A DNA stretch of 20,031 nucleotides. It comes from Polaromonas sp. Lineage in GTDB: Bacteria > Pseudomonadota > Gammaproteobacteria > Burkholderiales > Burkholderiaceae_C. The notes under the pieces are model-generated. The model was given only the letters and a program-made list of their open reading frames with translations, was not told the origin of the DNA and did no database searches. The stretch lies in assembly GCA_014376885.1 (NCBI GenBank), contig JACMQR010000213.1, forward strand, positions 1 to 20,031, in the 5' to 3' direction. The position numbers were made by a program, and so were the translations under genes. The stretch's first letter is position 1. Each line of letters starts with the position of its first letter. Positions 7,042 through 14,117 of this stretch are shown here, one piece after another.

Positions 7042-8793
7042 ATGGCATTTCACCTGGACATCGGTTTTGCAACCCAGGCCGGGCGCCGGGCGGTCAACGA
7101 AGATTTTTGTGCCGCCATGCTGCCCGACCCGGGGCAGGAGGGCATGGGCTCCATCGTGGCGATTGCCGATGGCGTGAGTGCCGGCGGCATGGGCCGGGAA
7201 GCGGCCCAGACCACCGTCACCAGCCTGGTGCGCGACTACTACGCCACGCCCGAAACCTGGGACACCACCGTGGCGCTGGACCGGATCATCGCCGCCCAGA
7301 ACACCTGGTTGTCCGGCATCAACCGGCGCCGCCAGCCCGTCACGGGGCTGACCACGCTGACGGCGCTGGTTCTTTGCGGGCAGTCCTACACCGTGGCGCA
7401 TGTCGGCGACTCGCGAGCCTACCTGCTGCGCGCCGGCGCGCTGCTCCAGCTCACCCACGACCATGCGGCGAGCCACCCCGACTTCAAGCACCAGCTGCTG
7501 CGCTCGGTGGGCGCCCAGGACCATGTCGTGGTGGATTACCTGCAGGGCGAGCTGCTGGTGGGTGATGTGTTCGTGCTGGTGACCGACGGCGTGCACGGCG
7601 TGCTGGCGGACCGTCGGCTCAGGGACTTGTCCGGCCTGCAGGCGCTGGCCAGCGCGCCACTGGCCAGCCAGGGCATTGTCGACGCCGCCCTGGCCGCCGG
7701 CAGCGCTGACAACGTCACCGCCGTCGTGGTGCGGGTCCTTGGCCTGCGGGACGCCAGCCTTGCCGATGTCAACCGCCTGGCCCAGGACCTGCCGATTGCG
7801 CCGCGCCTGATGAAGGTCGGCGACGTCGTCGACGGCTTGTGTGTGACAGCGCTGGTGGCCGACAGCGGCGTCAACCTGATCTACCAGGTGCGCGACAGCG
7901 CCAGCCAGCGGCTCTATGCCCTGAAGACGCTGCACCCCGCCCGGGCGCACGATGGGCAAGAGCGCACCATGCTGGCGCACGAAGCCTGGCTGGCCATGCG
8001 CATGCAGACCGGCCGCGCGGCGGACCACCTGGTGCATCTTCACGAGCATCTGCCGGGCGGCCGGGAGCGCACCGCCTTTTACCTGCTGTACGACTGGCAC
8101 AGCGGCGAAACGCTGCAGCAGGAGCTCGACCGTGGCCAGAAGTTCACGGTGCAGCAAGTGCTGGCCGCCGCGACCCAGACCGCCCAGGCGCTTGGACTGC
8201 TGCACCGCCAGTGCGTGATTCACCGCGACATCAAGCCCGCCAACCTGCACCAGGGCAAGGATGGCGTGCTGCGCCTGCTGGACCTGGGCGTGGCGCTGAG
8301 CGGACGCGAACCCGAGGCGATGCGCCGGCTGCATGCCGGCACGCCGAGCTTCATCAACCCCGAGCAGTGGGGCTACCGCGCGGCGGCCGCCGCCGGCCCG
8401 GAGGAACTGCCCGATGCGCAAAGCGATTTGTTCGCGCTGGGCGTGACGCTGTACCAGTTGCTTACCGCCCGCTTGCCCTACGGCGAGGTGCTGCCTCACC
8501 AGGCGGGCCGGTACTACCGCGACCCGGTGGCGCCCAGCCGCATCAGCCCGGCGGTGCCGATCTGGCTGGACCACATCGTGCTCAAGGCGGTGGCGCGCGA
8601 CAAGCGGCTGCGCTTTGAAACCGCCGAGGAATTGCTGCTGGCGCTGGAGCGCGGGGCTTCGCGGCCCTTGACGGCGTTGCAGGGGTCGCCCTTGCTGCAG
8701 CGGGACCCGACGGCGGTGTGGAAACTTCTGCTCGGGGTGTCGCTGCTGTTCAATTTCTTGCTGGTGTACTGGTTGCTGTTTTTGCCGAAGTAG
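7042..8793 (+). CDS. Bifunctional PP2C phosphatase / Ser-Thr protein kinase, membrane anchored
   Basis: A 583-residue fusion. Residues 1-235 are a PP2C-type phosphatase with the metal-binding set intact: NED at 19-21, ADGVSAGG with Asp43, HVGDSRAY at 120-127, TDG with Asp182, ADN with Asp223. Residues about 262-540 are a protein kinase: Lys295 (YALK), Glu314, HRDIKPAN at 394-401 with catalytic Asp396, DLG (Asp414) in place of DFG, and SDLFALGVTLYQLL in the C-lobe. The glycine-rich loop is degenerate, with only Gly276 in ADSGVNLIYQV. One hydrophobic segment (about 559-580) at the extreme C-terminus predicts a tail anchor with both enzymes in the cytoplasm. From recall, homologues sit beside nirBD and a nitrate transporter in Pseudomonas aeruginosa (PA1782), so the linkage looks conserved. 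Substrates are unknown to me. The start lacks a strong ribosome-binding site. Confidence 0.92.
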   Translation: MAFHLDIGFATQAGRRAVNEDFCAAMLPDPGQEGMGSIVAIADGVSAGGMGREAAQTTVTSLVRDYYATPETWDTTVALDRIIAAQNTWLSGINRRRQPVTGLTTLTALVLCGQSYTVAHVGDSRAYLLRAGALLQLTHDHAASHPDFKHQLLRSVGAQDHVVVDYLQGELLVGDVFVLVTDGVHGVLADRRLRDLSGLQALASAPLASQGIVDAALAAGSADNVTAVVVRVLGLRDASLADVNRLAQDLPIAPRLMKVGDVVDGLCVTALVADSGVNLIYQVRDSASQRLYALKTLHPARAHDGQERTMLAHEAWLAMRMQTGRAADHLVHLHEHLPGGRERTAFYLLYDWHSGETLQQELDRGQKFTVQQVLAAATQTAQALGLLHRQCVIHRDIKPANLHQGKDGVLRLLDLGVALSGREPEAMRRLHAGTPSFINPEQWGYRAAAAAGPEELPDAQSDLFALGVTLYQLLTARLPYGEVLPHQAGRYYRDPVAPSRISPAVPIWLDHIVLKAVARDKRLRFETAEELLLALERGASRPLTALQGSPLLQRDPTAVWKLLLGVSLLFNFLLVYWLLFLPK

Positions 8794-8844
8794 TGGATTT
8801 TTTGCATTGAAATGGCTGTCTGCGGTCAGTCTGCTTGCGCAGCC

Positions 8845-8865
8845 AGCTATTGAATTCATAGCTAT
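8845..8865. repeat. Short AT-rich palindromic repeat, copy 1
   Basis: The 21-base sequence here holds inverted AGCTAT/ATAGCT arms around TGAATTC. Its minus-strand core GCTATGAATTCAATAGC matches copy 2 (9174-9190) at 15 of 17 positions by eye. It lies about 50 bases after the kinase stop. I associate this element with intergenic regions of Comamonadaceae; no function is known to me. Confidence 0.6.
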
Positions 8866-8908
8866 TTTTTCGCTGCTGAGACCTACTGGCCGGGAATCGC
8901 CCGGCCGC

Positions 8909-9116
8909 GACTCACTTTTCTTTGCTTCGCCAAAGAAAAGTAAGCAAAAGAAAGGCGACCCGACTGTCCGGGTCCCTTCGCTGCGCTACGGGCAACCTGC
9001 GCTGCCCCGGAAAAACGGGGGTCGGCGCAAACTCGGCTATCGCCTCAAACAGCGCGCCGCCCTGATCCCGTTTTTTCGGGGCAGCGCAGGCCCGGACAGA
9101 CGGGACAGGCGGGAAT
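8909..9116 (+). repeat. Dispersed ~200-bp intergenic repeat, copy A
   Basis: Reads CGACTCACTTTTCTTTGCTT at its left end and contains the conserved blocks AAGTAAGCAAAAGAAAGGCG, GGGCAACCTGCGCTG, CGCAAACTCG, CTCAAACAGCGCGC and CCCTGATCCCG. Its left end holds a perfect 11-bp hairpin, ACTTTTCTTTG (8914-8924) with CAAAGAAAAGT (8931-8941) around CTTCGC. Copy B at 9259-9476 is the same sequence in the opposite orientation, with small indels and substitutions. Short open frames cross it, but nothing in them resembles a protein. It reads as a non-autonomous, REP- or MITE-like element common in Polaromonas/Variovorax-type genomes (recall). Confidence 0.8.
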
Positions 9117-9123
9117 AAAAATT

Positions 9124-9147
9124 CAAACAGCCAAACAGCCAAACAGC
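9124..9147 (+). repeat. Tandem repeat, 3 x CAAACAGC
   Basis: Three exact copies of the 8-base unit CAAACAGC, then a partial copy CACAGC. A decayed version of the same block (CAAACGACCAAACCAGCC, then CACAGCG) appears at about 9520-9549 in the same orientation. The tract sits in the spacer between the two inverted repeat copies. Confidence 0.75.
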
Positions 9148-9173
9148 CACAGCGCCCAGCTCAAATCAAGAGC

Positions 9174-9190
9174 GCTATCAATTAAATAGC
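9174..9190. repeat. Short AT-rich palindromic repeat, copy 2
   Basis: GCTATCAATTAAATAGC, with GCTAT/ATAGC arms. It lies in the spacer between repeat copies A and B and is nearly identical to the core of copy 1 at 8845-8865. Confidence 0.6.
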
Positions 9191-9258
9191 TGTTTAAGCA
9201 TGCGTAGTGTGCGGAAACGGCATTTTTGATGCACAAGTGCTGTTGTGTCCGCTCCCGA

Positions 9259-9476
9259 ATCCGTTCCCGCAGTCCCGTTCTGGCTGGGCCTGTGATGGGC
9301 GGCAAAAGCGGGATCAGGGCCGCGCGCTGTTTGAGCGCAACGCAGTGGAGCGAGTTTGCGCGGACCCCCGCTTTTGCCGGTCAGCGCAGGTTGCCCGAAG
9401 CGAAGCGCAGGGACCCAGACAGCCGGGTCGCCTTTTCTTTGCTTACTTTTTTTTGGCGAAGCAAAAGACAAGTGAG
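9259..9476 (-). repeat. Dispersed ~200-bp intergenic repeat, copy B (inverted)
   Basis: Read on the minus strand it follows copy A nearly base for base: ACTCACTTGTCTTTTGCTTC, AAGTAAGCAAAGAAAAGGCG, then GGGCAACCTGCGCTGACCGG, CGCAAACTCG, CTCAAACAGCGCGC and CCCTGATCCCG. It has a few-base insertion after the CGCAAACTCG block, and its terminal hairpin is decayed (a longer T run on one side). The two copies could pair as a stem of about 200 bp around a 140-base spacer. No gene is supported between 8794 and 9567. Confidence 0.78.
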
Positions 9477-9567
9477 TTGCCGCCGGGCAACCCCCGGCCA
9501 GCCCAACCATGCAGCGTAAGCAAACGACCAAACCAGCCAAAAGCACAGCGGGAAGCCATAGCGCAAC

Positions 9568-10782
9568 TCAAGCAGTACGCGCCCGCCCACCCTTCTCAGC
9601 CCACGTCCGCGTCCAGCGCATCTGCATCACCCGCAGCATCGCCAGCATCGCCAGCGCCAGCACGGCGAACAGCAAAAATCCCCAGGCATAGGTGCCGCCA
9701 TACTGCTTCGACAAGCCCATCACACTGGGTACCAGGCCACCACCCAGGGCGCCAATCTCGCCGATCATCGAGCCGGCCACCGCCGTCGCCAGCGGCCAGC
9801 GCAGCGGCACCAGCTGAAACAGCGCGCCGTTGCCCGCGCCCAGCGCGGCAAAGCACAGCATCACCAGCAGCGTCGTGGCCACCAGCGAGCCGCCCGCCAG
9901 GCCGCACAGCGTCAGCGTGGCCGCCACCGTCACCAGCACCACGCCCAGGGTGTTGATGCCGCCCCAGCGGTCCGAGATCCAGCCGCCGAACACGCGCAGC
10001 GCCGCGCCCATGAACGCCGCCAGCATGGTCAACTGCCCGGCCTGCACCTTGCTGACCAAGAACTGGTCATGGTAGTAGGTCGGCAAGAAGGTCGCCAGGC
10101 CGATGAAGCCGCCAAACGTCACGGCGTAGATCAGGCTGAAGGCCCAGCCGTCCTTTTCAGACAGGCAGGCAATGTGTTGTTTGAAGCTGGCGTGCTTGTC
10201 AAGGTCATCAGGCTCCCTGGCGAACACGACCATCACGACCATCGGGATGCTGATGGCCGCTGCCGCAATCCCGTACACCGCGACCCAGCCGAAAGCCTGC
10301 GCCAGCGGCGGCGCCACCAGCACCGACACTGCCGTGCCGACGTTGCCTGCGCCCACCAGGCCCATGGCCAGGCCCTTGTGCCGCGCCGGAAACGAGCCCG
10401 AGCCCAGCGACAGCGCCACGCCAAAGCTGGCCCCGGCAATCCCGAGCAGCACGCCCATGGCCAGCAGGTCGTTGAAACTCTTGACGAAGAAAAAGCCGAA
10501 CAGCATGGCCACGGCAATCAGGCCCATCTCGACCAGCGTGGCATTCTTGCGGCCAATGTACTGCGCCAGCAGGCCGAGCGGAAAGCGCATCAGCGCCCCG
10601 GCAATGATCGGCACCGACAGCATCAGCCCCTTTTGCGCCGGGCTCAGGTTGAAAGTTTCCGAGATGAACGGTGCCATGGCGCCGTTGAGCACCCAGATGC
10701 AGCAAGAAAACGAAAAATACAGGAAGGCGGCGAACAGGGTGGGGGCGTGCCCGGACTTGAGGAATTGCTTGAAAAAGTTCAC
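9568..10782 (-). CDS. MFS nitrate/nitrite transporter (NarK/NNP family)
   Basis: A 404-residue inner-membrane protein with about 12 hydrophobic segments. It carries the two nitrate-signature loops of the NNP family, GLVGAGNVGTAV near residues 141-152 and AALGAGNGALFQLVP near 312-326. The two substrate-binding arginines expected in TM2 and TM8 are Arg66 (ALMRFPLG) and Arg263 (ALRVFGGW). It therefore moves nitrate and/or nitrite; the NasA-type uptake role is inferred from its neighbours, the ABC nitrate transporter upstream and nirBD-nasA nearby. The start is GTG (10780-10782), in line with the family opening MNFFKQFLKSGHAPTLFAAF, but no Shine-Dalgarno is visible. It lies 101 bases after nrtC, and that gap holds a terminator-like hairpin. 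Confidence 0.93.
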   Translation of the reverse strand: MNFFKQFLKSGHAPTLFAAFLYFSFSCCIWVLNGAMAPFISETFNLSPAQKGLMLSVPIIAGALMRFPLGLLAQYIGRKNATLVEMGLIAVAMLFGFFFVKSFNDLLAMGVLLGIAGASFGVALSLGSGSFPARHKGLAMGLVGAGNVGTAVSVLVAPPLAQAFGWVAVYGIAAAAISIPMVVMVVFAREPDDLDKHASFKQHIACLSEKDGWAFSLIYAVTFGGFIGLATFLPTYYHDQFLVSKVQAGQLTMLAAFMGAALRVFGGWISDRWGGINTLGVVLVTVAATLTLCGLAGGSLVATTLLVMLCFAALGAGNGALFQLVPLRWPLATAVAGSMIGEIGALGGGLVPSVMGLSKQYGGTYAWGFLLFAVLALAMLAMLRVMQMRWTRTWAEKGGRARTA

Positions 10783-10815
10783 GGGGTTGCTTTTTGAATA
10801 AAAGTGCGAATGGCC

Positions 10816-10848
10816 AAAAAAGAAAAAAACGGTGCCGGCCTGGAACCG
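10816..10848 (-). terminator. Intrinsic terminator / attenuator between nrtC and the MFS gene
   Basis: On the minus strand CGGTTCC (10848-10842) pairs with GGCACCG (10836-10830) as six pairs and one mismatch, with a five-base loop. It is followed at once by TTTTTTTCTTTTTT (10829-10816). It sits 33 bases before the GTG start of the transporter, so it should reduce or gate read-through from nrtABC. The stem is modest, hence moderate confidence. Confidence 0.6.
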
Positions 10849-10859
10849 ATGCGCCGGTT
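10844..10859 (-). promoter_or_regulatory. Hexaloop hairpin that competes with the nrtC-MFS terminator
   Basis: AACCG (10859-10855) and CGGTT (10848-10844) form a perfect 5-bp stem with a six-base loop GCGCAT. The 3' arm is the same CGGTT used as the 5' arm of the terminator, so the two structures exclude each other. This is the geometry of an antiterminator. The loop does not carry the A1/G4 bases expected for ANTAR proteins. Confidence 0.4.
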
Positions 10860-10883
10860 GTTTGACGCCAAACCTGCAGCGGC

Positions 10884-11699
10884 TCAGGCCGTGGTTCTTT
10901 CCACATGCGCCTGGCGCGTGTACAAAAAGTCGATCACCGCCTTGCGGTAATGCAGGAAGTGGGTGCTTTCGGCCAGCTCGACCCGGTTGCGCGGGCGCGG
11001 CAGGTCAATGTGGAGCACCTCGCCAATCGTCGCCGACGGCCCGTTGGTCATCATCACCACCCGGTCGCTGAGCAGCACGGCTTCATCGACATCGTGCGTC
11101 ACCATCACCACCGTGCTGCGCGTGTGGGCGACGATCTGCAGCAGCTCGTCCTGCAAGCGCGCCCGCGTCAGCGCATCGAGCGCGCCAAACGGCTCATCGA
11201 GCAGCAGCACCTGCGGCTCCATCGACAGCGCCCGGGCAATGCCGACGCGCTGCTTCATGCCGCCCGAGATCTCGCCCGGGCGCTTTTGCGCCGCCGCGCT
11301 CAAGCCGACCAGCGCCAGCGCCGCCGCGGTGCGCGCCCGCAACTGCGCCTTGCCTTCGGTGGCGGCAAACACCCGCTCGACCGCCAGGTGCACGTTTTCA
11401 AAGCAGGTCAGCCAGGGCAGCAGCGAATGGTTCTGGAACACCACCGCCCGCTCCGGGCCGGGGCCGCCGATTTCGCGGTTGGCGCACAGCAGCACGCCCG
11501 CGGTGGGCGCCGTCAGGCCGGCGATCAGGTTGAGCAGGGTGGACTTGCCGCAACCCGAGTGGCCGATCAGCGCGACGAACTCGCCCCTGGCCACCTTGAG
11601 GTTGACGTTTTTCAGCGCGCAGAACGGGCCGTTCCTGGTCTTGAAGGTCTGGCAGGCGCCCTGGATGTCCAGGTACTGCAGGTCGGCGGGGTGGTTCAT
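10884..11699 (-). CDS. nrtC: Nitrate ABC transporter ATP-binding protein
   Basis: A 271-residue ABC ATPase that powers NrtB-mediated nitrate uptake. Walker A is GHSGCGKST (46-54), Q-loop Gln89 (VVFQNHSLLPW), signature ISGGMKQR (144-151), Walker B VLLLDEP (164-170) and H-loop His202 (VTHDVDEA). The LLPWLT and MKQRVGIARALSMEP stretches are those of the nitrate/sulfonate/taurine group. The frame is open far upstream into nrtB; I place the start at MNHPADLQYLDIQGA because it follows the nrtB stop by 17 bases and has an AGGG ribosome-binding site. The protein is single-domain, so it resembles cyanobacterial NrtD-length ATPases rather than the long NrtC with a fused NrtA-like domain; the symbol nrtC follows proteobacterial usage. 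Confidence 0.93.
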   Translation of the reverse strand: MNHPADLQYLDIQGACQTFKTRNGPFCALKNVNLKVARGEFVALIGHSGCGKSTLLNLIAGLTAPTAGVLLCANREIGGPGPERAVVFQNHSLLPWLTCFENVHLAVERVFAATEGKAQLRARTAAALALVGLSAAAQKRPGEISGGMKQRVGIARALSMEPQVLLLDEPFGALDALTRARLQDELLQIVAHTRSTVVMVTHDVDEAVLLSDRVVMMTNGPSATIGEVLHIDLPRPRNRVELAESTHFLHYRKAVIDFLYTRQAHVERTTA

Positions 11700-11716
11700 G
11701 GTCGTTGCCCTGGCGT

Positions 11717-12664
11717 TCAGTTCTTGACGTCTTCGTAGGTGAAGGCCGAAGCCAGCTTGACCAGCGCGTACTCGAGCAGCAGGCCGACGATGCCGATCAC
11801 GAAGATCGCGATGATGATGTTCTTGACGTTCAGGTTGTTCCACTCGTCCCAGACCCAAAAGCCGATGCCGACGCCGCCGGTCAGCATCTCGGCCGCGACG
11901 ATCACCAGCCAGGCGGTGCCCACGGCCAGGCGCACGCCGGTCAGCATGTAGGGCAGCACCGAGGGAAACAAAATCCGCGTCAGGATCTTCCATTCCGACA
12001 GGTTCAGCACCCGGGCGACGTTCATGTAGTCCTGCGGCACGCGCTGCACGCCGACGGCGGTGTTGATGACCATCGGCCAGACCGAGCAGATGAAGATCGT
12101 CCAGATCGCGGCCGGGTCGGCGGCCTTGAACACCAGCAGGCCAATCGGCAGCCAGGCCAGCGGCGAGACTGGCCGCATCAGGCTGATCAGCGGGTCGAGC
12201 ATCTGGCCTAAAAACGTGAAGCGGCCAATCAGGAAGCCGACCGGAATGCCGACCAGCCCGGCCAGGCCAAAGCCCAGCGCCACCCTTTTGAGCGAGGCCA
12301 GCACGTTCCAGCCCACGCCCTGGTCGTTCGGGCCGTTGCGGTAGAACGGGTCGCTGAACAGCACCACGGCCTGCAAGAACGTCTCCTTGGGCGACGGGAT
12401 GCTGGCCTTGGTGGCCACCGAGACCACCTCCCAGACCACCGCCAGCAGCGCCAGGCCGAGCAGCGGCGGCAGCACGCGCAGCCACAGCGCCGACAGGTCT
12501 CGCCGCAGCCTGGCCGCTGCCGGCGCGGTCTTTTCGGGATCTTTCATAGCCTGTGCGCTTGTCACGTCTGCACGGGCAGCTATTGAAAGCGTAGCGCTTC
12601 GCTCGGTGCCCGAAGCGGCCGGCGGCGCGGCTTCGCGGGGGCTGTGAAATACGGCACTGACCAT
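11717..12664 (-). CDS. nrtB: Nitrate ABC transporter permease
   Basis: A 315-residue inner-membrane permease of the binding-protein-dependent type. Hydrophobic segments start near residue 64 (VLPPLLGLALLAVVWEVVSV), and the ATPase-contact EAA-like loop is VQRVPQDYMNVARVLNLSEW, then ILFPSVLPYMLTGVRLAVGTAW. The ending YALVKLASAFTYEDVKN is typical of NrtB. The chosen ATG has a good AAGGTG ribosome-binding site 7 bases upstream and follows nrtA by 46 bases. The first 55 residues or so are Ala/Ser-rich, have no family signature, and overlap a palindromic repeat (12573-12612). A second start at Met40 (12547) is possible but has a weaker ribosome-binding site. Confidence 0.92.
   Translation of the reverse strand: MVSAVFHSPREAAPPAASGTERSATLSIAARADVTSAQAMKDPEKTAPAAARLRRDLSALWLRVLPPLLGLALLAVVWEVVSVATKASIPSPKETFLQAVVLFSDPFYRNGPNDQGVGWNVLASLKRVALGFGLAGLVGIPVGFLIGRFTFLGQMLDPLISLMRPVSPLAWLPIGLLVFKAADPAAIWTIFICSVWPMVINTAVGVQRVPQDYMNVARVLNLSEWKILTRILFPSVLPYMLTGVRLAVGTAWLVIVAAEMLTGGVGIGFWVWDEWNNLNVKNIIIAIFVIGIVGLLLEYALVKLASAFTYEDVKN
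12573..12612. repeat. Palindromic element inside the nrtB N-terminal coding region
   Basis: CGGGCA (12573-12578) and TGCCCG (12607-12612) are inverted arms. Between them lie AGCTATTG, which resembles the start of the short dispersed repeat at 8845, and a perfect 5-bp hairpin AAGCG-TAG-CGCTT (12587-12599). It encodes residues of about 18-31 of NrtB without breaking the frame. An insertion of a mobile palindrome into a tolerant N-terminal extension would explain it; this is inference. Confidence 0.4.
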
Positions 12665-12710
12665 GGTGTCACCTTGTTATGTCGTGTGGCAGGGAAAAAA
12701 ACGCCGGGCA

Positions 12711-13967
12711 TCAAGCGCGAAGTTTGAAGCTGTCGGCATACTTCTGGGGCTCCTTGCCGTCCCAGACGGTGCCGTCGATGAGCTTGCTGGCGCGCATCGC
12801 ATCCTTGGGCACGCTCACCTTGGCGGCGCTGGCGGCCTGCTTGTAGATGTCGATCCGGTTGATCTGCCTGGCCACGGCCAGGTAGTCCGGGTGCTCTTTG
12901 AGCAGGCCCCAGCGCTTGTGCTGCGTCAAAAACCACATGCCGTCGGACAGGTAGGGGAAGTTGACCGCGCCGTCGTTGAAGAACTTCATGTGGTTCGGGT
13001 CGTCCCAGGTCTTGGCAAATGACCCGCTCATGCCGTTTTGGTAGCGGCCCAGGATGCGCTGGTTGATCGCGTCCACGCTGGTGTTGACATAGGCCTTGCC
13101 GGCGATGGTTTCGGCCATCCGGTTCTTGTTGGCCAGGCCGGCGTCGATCCACTGGCTGGCCTCCAGGATGGCGGCGGTCACGGCCCGGGCGGTGTTCGGG
13201 TATTTCTGGGTGAACTCGGCGGTGGTGCCCAGCACCTTTTCCGGATGGTCCTTCCAGATGTCCTGGGTGGTGATGGCGGTCACGCCGATGCCGTCGATGA
13301 TGGCGCGGTGGCCCCAGGGCTCGCCAACGCAGTAACCGTCCATGTTGCCGATGCGCATGTTGGCCACCATCTGCGGCGGCGGCACGGTGATGACCTTGGC
13401 ATCCGTCATCGGGTTGATGCCGTGGGCGGCCAGCCAGTAGTACAGCCACATGGCGTGCGTGGCGGTGGGGAAGGTCTGGGCGAAGGTGTATTCGCGCTTT
13501 TCCTTGGCCATCAGCTTGGCCAGGCCGGGGCCGTCGACTGCGCCCTTGTCGGCGAGGCTTTTACTCAGCGTGATGGCCTGGCCGTTGTTGTTGATCGTCA
13601 TCAGCACGGCCATGTCCTTCCTGGGGCCGGCGGTGCCCAGGTGCACGCCGTAGACCAGGCCGTACAGCACATGGGCAAAGTCCAGCTCGCCATTGACCAG
13701 CTTGTCGCGCACGCCGGCCCAGCTCGCCTCCTTGGTGGGAATGATGGTCACGCCGTATTTCTTGTCGATGCCCAGCACCGACGCCATCACCACCGAGGCG
13801 CAGTCGGTCAGCGGAATGAAGCCGATCTTGACTTCTTTTTTTTCCGGCGCGTCCGAGCCCTGGGCGTACACGGCCGCGCGCAGTGCCGGGCTGATGCCGA
13901 CAGCGCCCACAGCGGCGGCCTGGAGCACGCTGCGCCGGCTCAGGGAGGGTAGGAGCGAATCGGTCAT
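12711..13967 (-). CDS. nrtA: Nitrate ABC transporter substrate-binding protein (NrtA family)
   Basis: A 418-residue periplasmic nitrate-binding protein of the NrtA/CmpA family. The N-terminus has a twin-arginine signal (SRRSVLQAAAVGAVGISPALRAAVYAQG, Arg-Arg at 11-12), unlike the lipoprotein signal of cyanobacterial NrtA, so export folded through Tat is likely. Family blocks include VKIGFIPLTDCASVVMASVLG near residue 46, FAHVLYGLVYGVHLGTAG, MTINNNGQAITLS, TFPTATHAMWLYYWLAAHGI and GNMDGYCVGEPWGHRAI. A cytoplasmic NasS-type nitrate sensor shares this fold but lacks an export signal, so transport is the better call. First gene of nrtA-nrtB-nrtC-MFS, preceded by a sigma-54 promoter and a leader of about 140 nt. 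The start ATG has GGAG in CGGAGTTCCCAGC just upstream. Confidence 0.94.
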   Translation of the reverse strand: MTDSLLPSLSRRSVLQAAAVGAVGISPALRAAVYAQGSDAPEKKEVKIGFIPLTDCASVVMASVLGIDKKYGVTIIPTKEASWAGVRDKLVNGELDFAHVLYGLVYGVHLGTAGPRKDMAVLMTINNNGQAITLSKSLADKGAVDGPGLAKLMAKEKREYTFAQTFPTATHAMWLYYWLAAHGINPMTDAKVITVPPPQMVANMRIGNMDGYCVGEPWGHRAIIDGIGVTAITTQDIWKDHPEKVLGTTAEFTQKYPNTARAVTAAILEASQWIDAGLANKNRMAETIAGKAYVNTSVDAINQRILGRYQNGMSGSFAKTWDDPNHMKFFNDGAVNFPYLSDGMWFLTQHKRWGLLKEHPDYLAVARQINRIDIYKQAASAAKVSVPKDAMRASKLIDGTVWDGKEPQKYADSFKLRA

Positions 13968-13980
13968 GCTGGGAACTCCG

Positions 13981-14026
13981 AAAAAAATAAAACCACGCCA
14001 CTTGAAACCTGCGCCCGGTCCGGCGT
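13981..14026 (-). terminator. Terminator-like structure in the nrtA leader
   Basis: On the minus strand ACGCC (14026-14022) pairs with GGCGT (13999-13995), and inside it GGACC can pair with GGTTT (two wobbles). The stem is followed by GG and then TTTTATTTTTTT (13992-13981), 13 bases before the nrtA ATG. An alternative perfect stem CCTGCGC/GCGCAGG (about 14039-14008) overlaps it and would disrupt it. The stem is weaker than the nirB one, so this could also be just a U-rich leader. Confidence 0.45.
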
Positions 14027-14072
14027 ATCGCGCGCAGGGGCGACGCCCTGGATCGAACTCCTTTGTCCGGGA

Positions 14073-14100
14073 CCTTGTGCCTCACCATTCAAGCCAAAGG
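14073..14100 (-). promoter_or_regulatory. Leader hairpin near the 5' end of the nrtA transcript
   Basis: CCTT/AAGG and GCTT/AGGC form a two-part stem separated by a 2x2 internal loop, with an 8-base loop GAATGGTG (minus strand, 14100 to 14073). It lies just after the predicted transcription start near 14107, the same position as the hairpins in the nirB leader. Role unproven. Confidence 0.35.
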
Positions 14101-14117
14101 TTCGCCGGTTGGATTGC

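Noticed and set aside
8912..9546. Short open frames on both strands in the repeat island
   Set aside because: They follow the repeated DNA, differ between the two repeat copies, and show no protein family signature or ribosome-binding site.
12580..13449. Long alternative minus-strand frame across nrtA and the nrtB start
   Set aside because: It is an out-of-phase shadow of nrtA; low-complexity Arg/Gly/His-rich translation.
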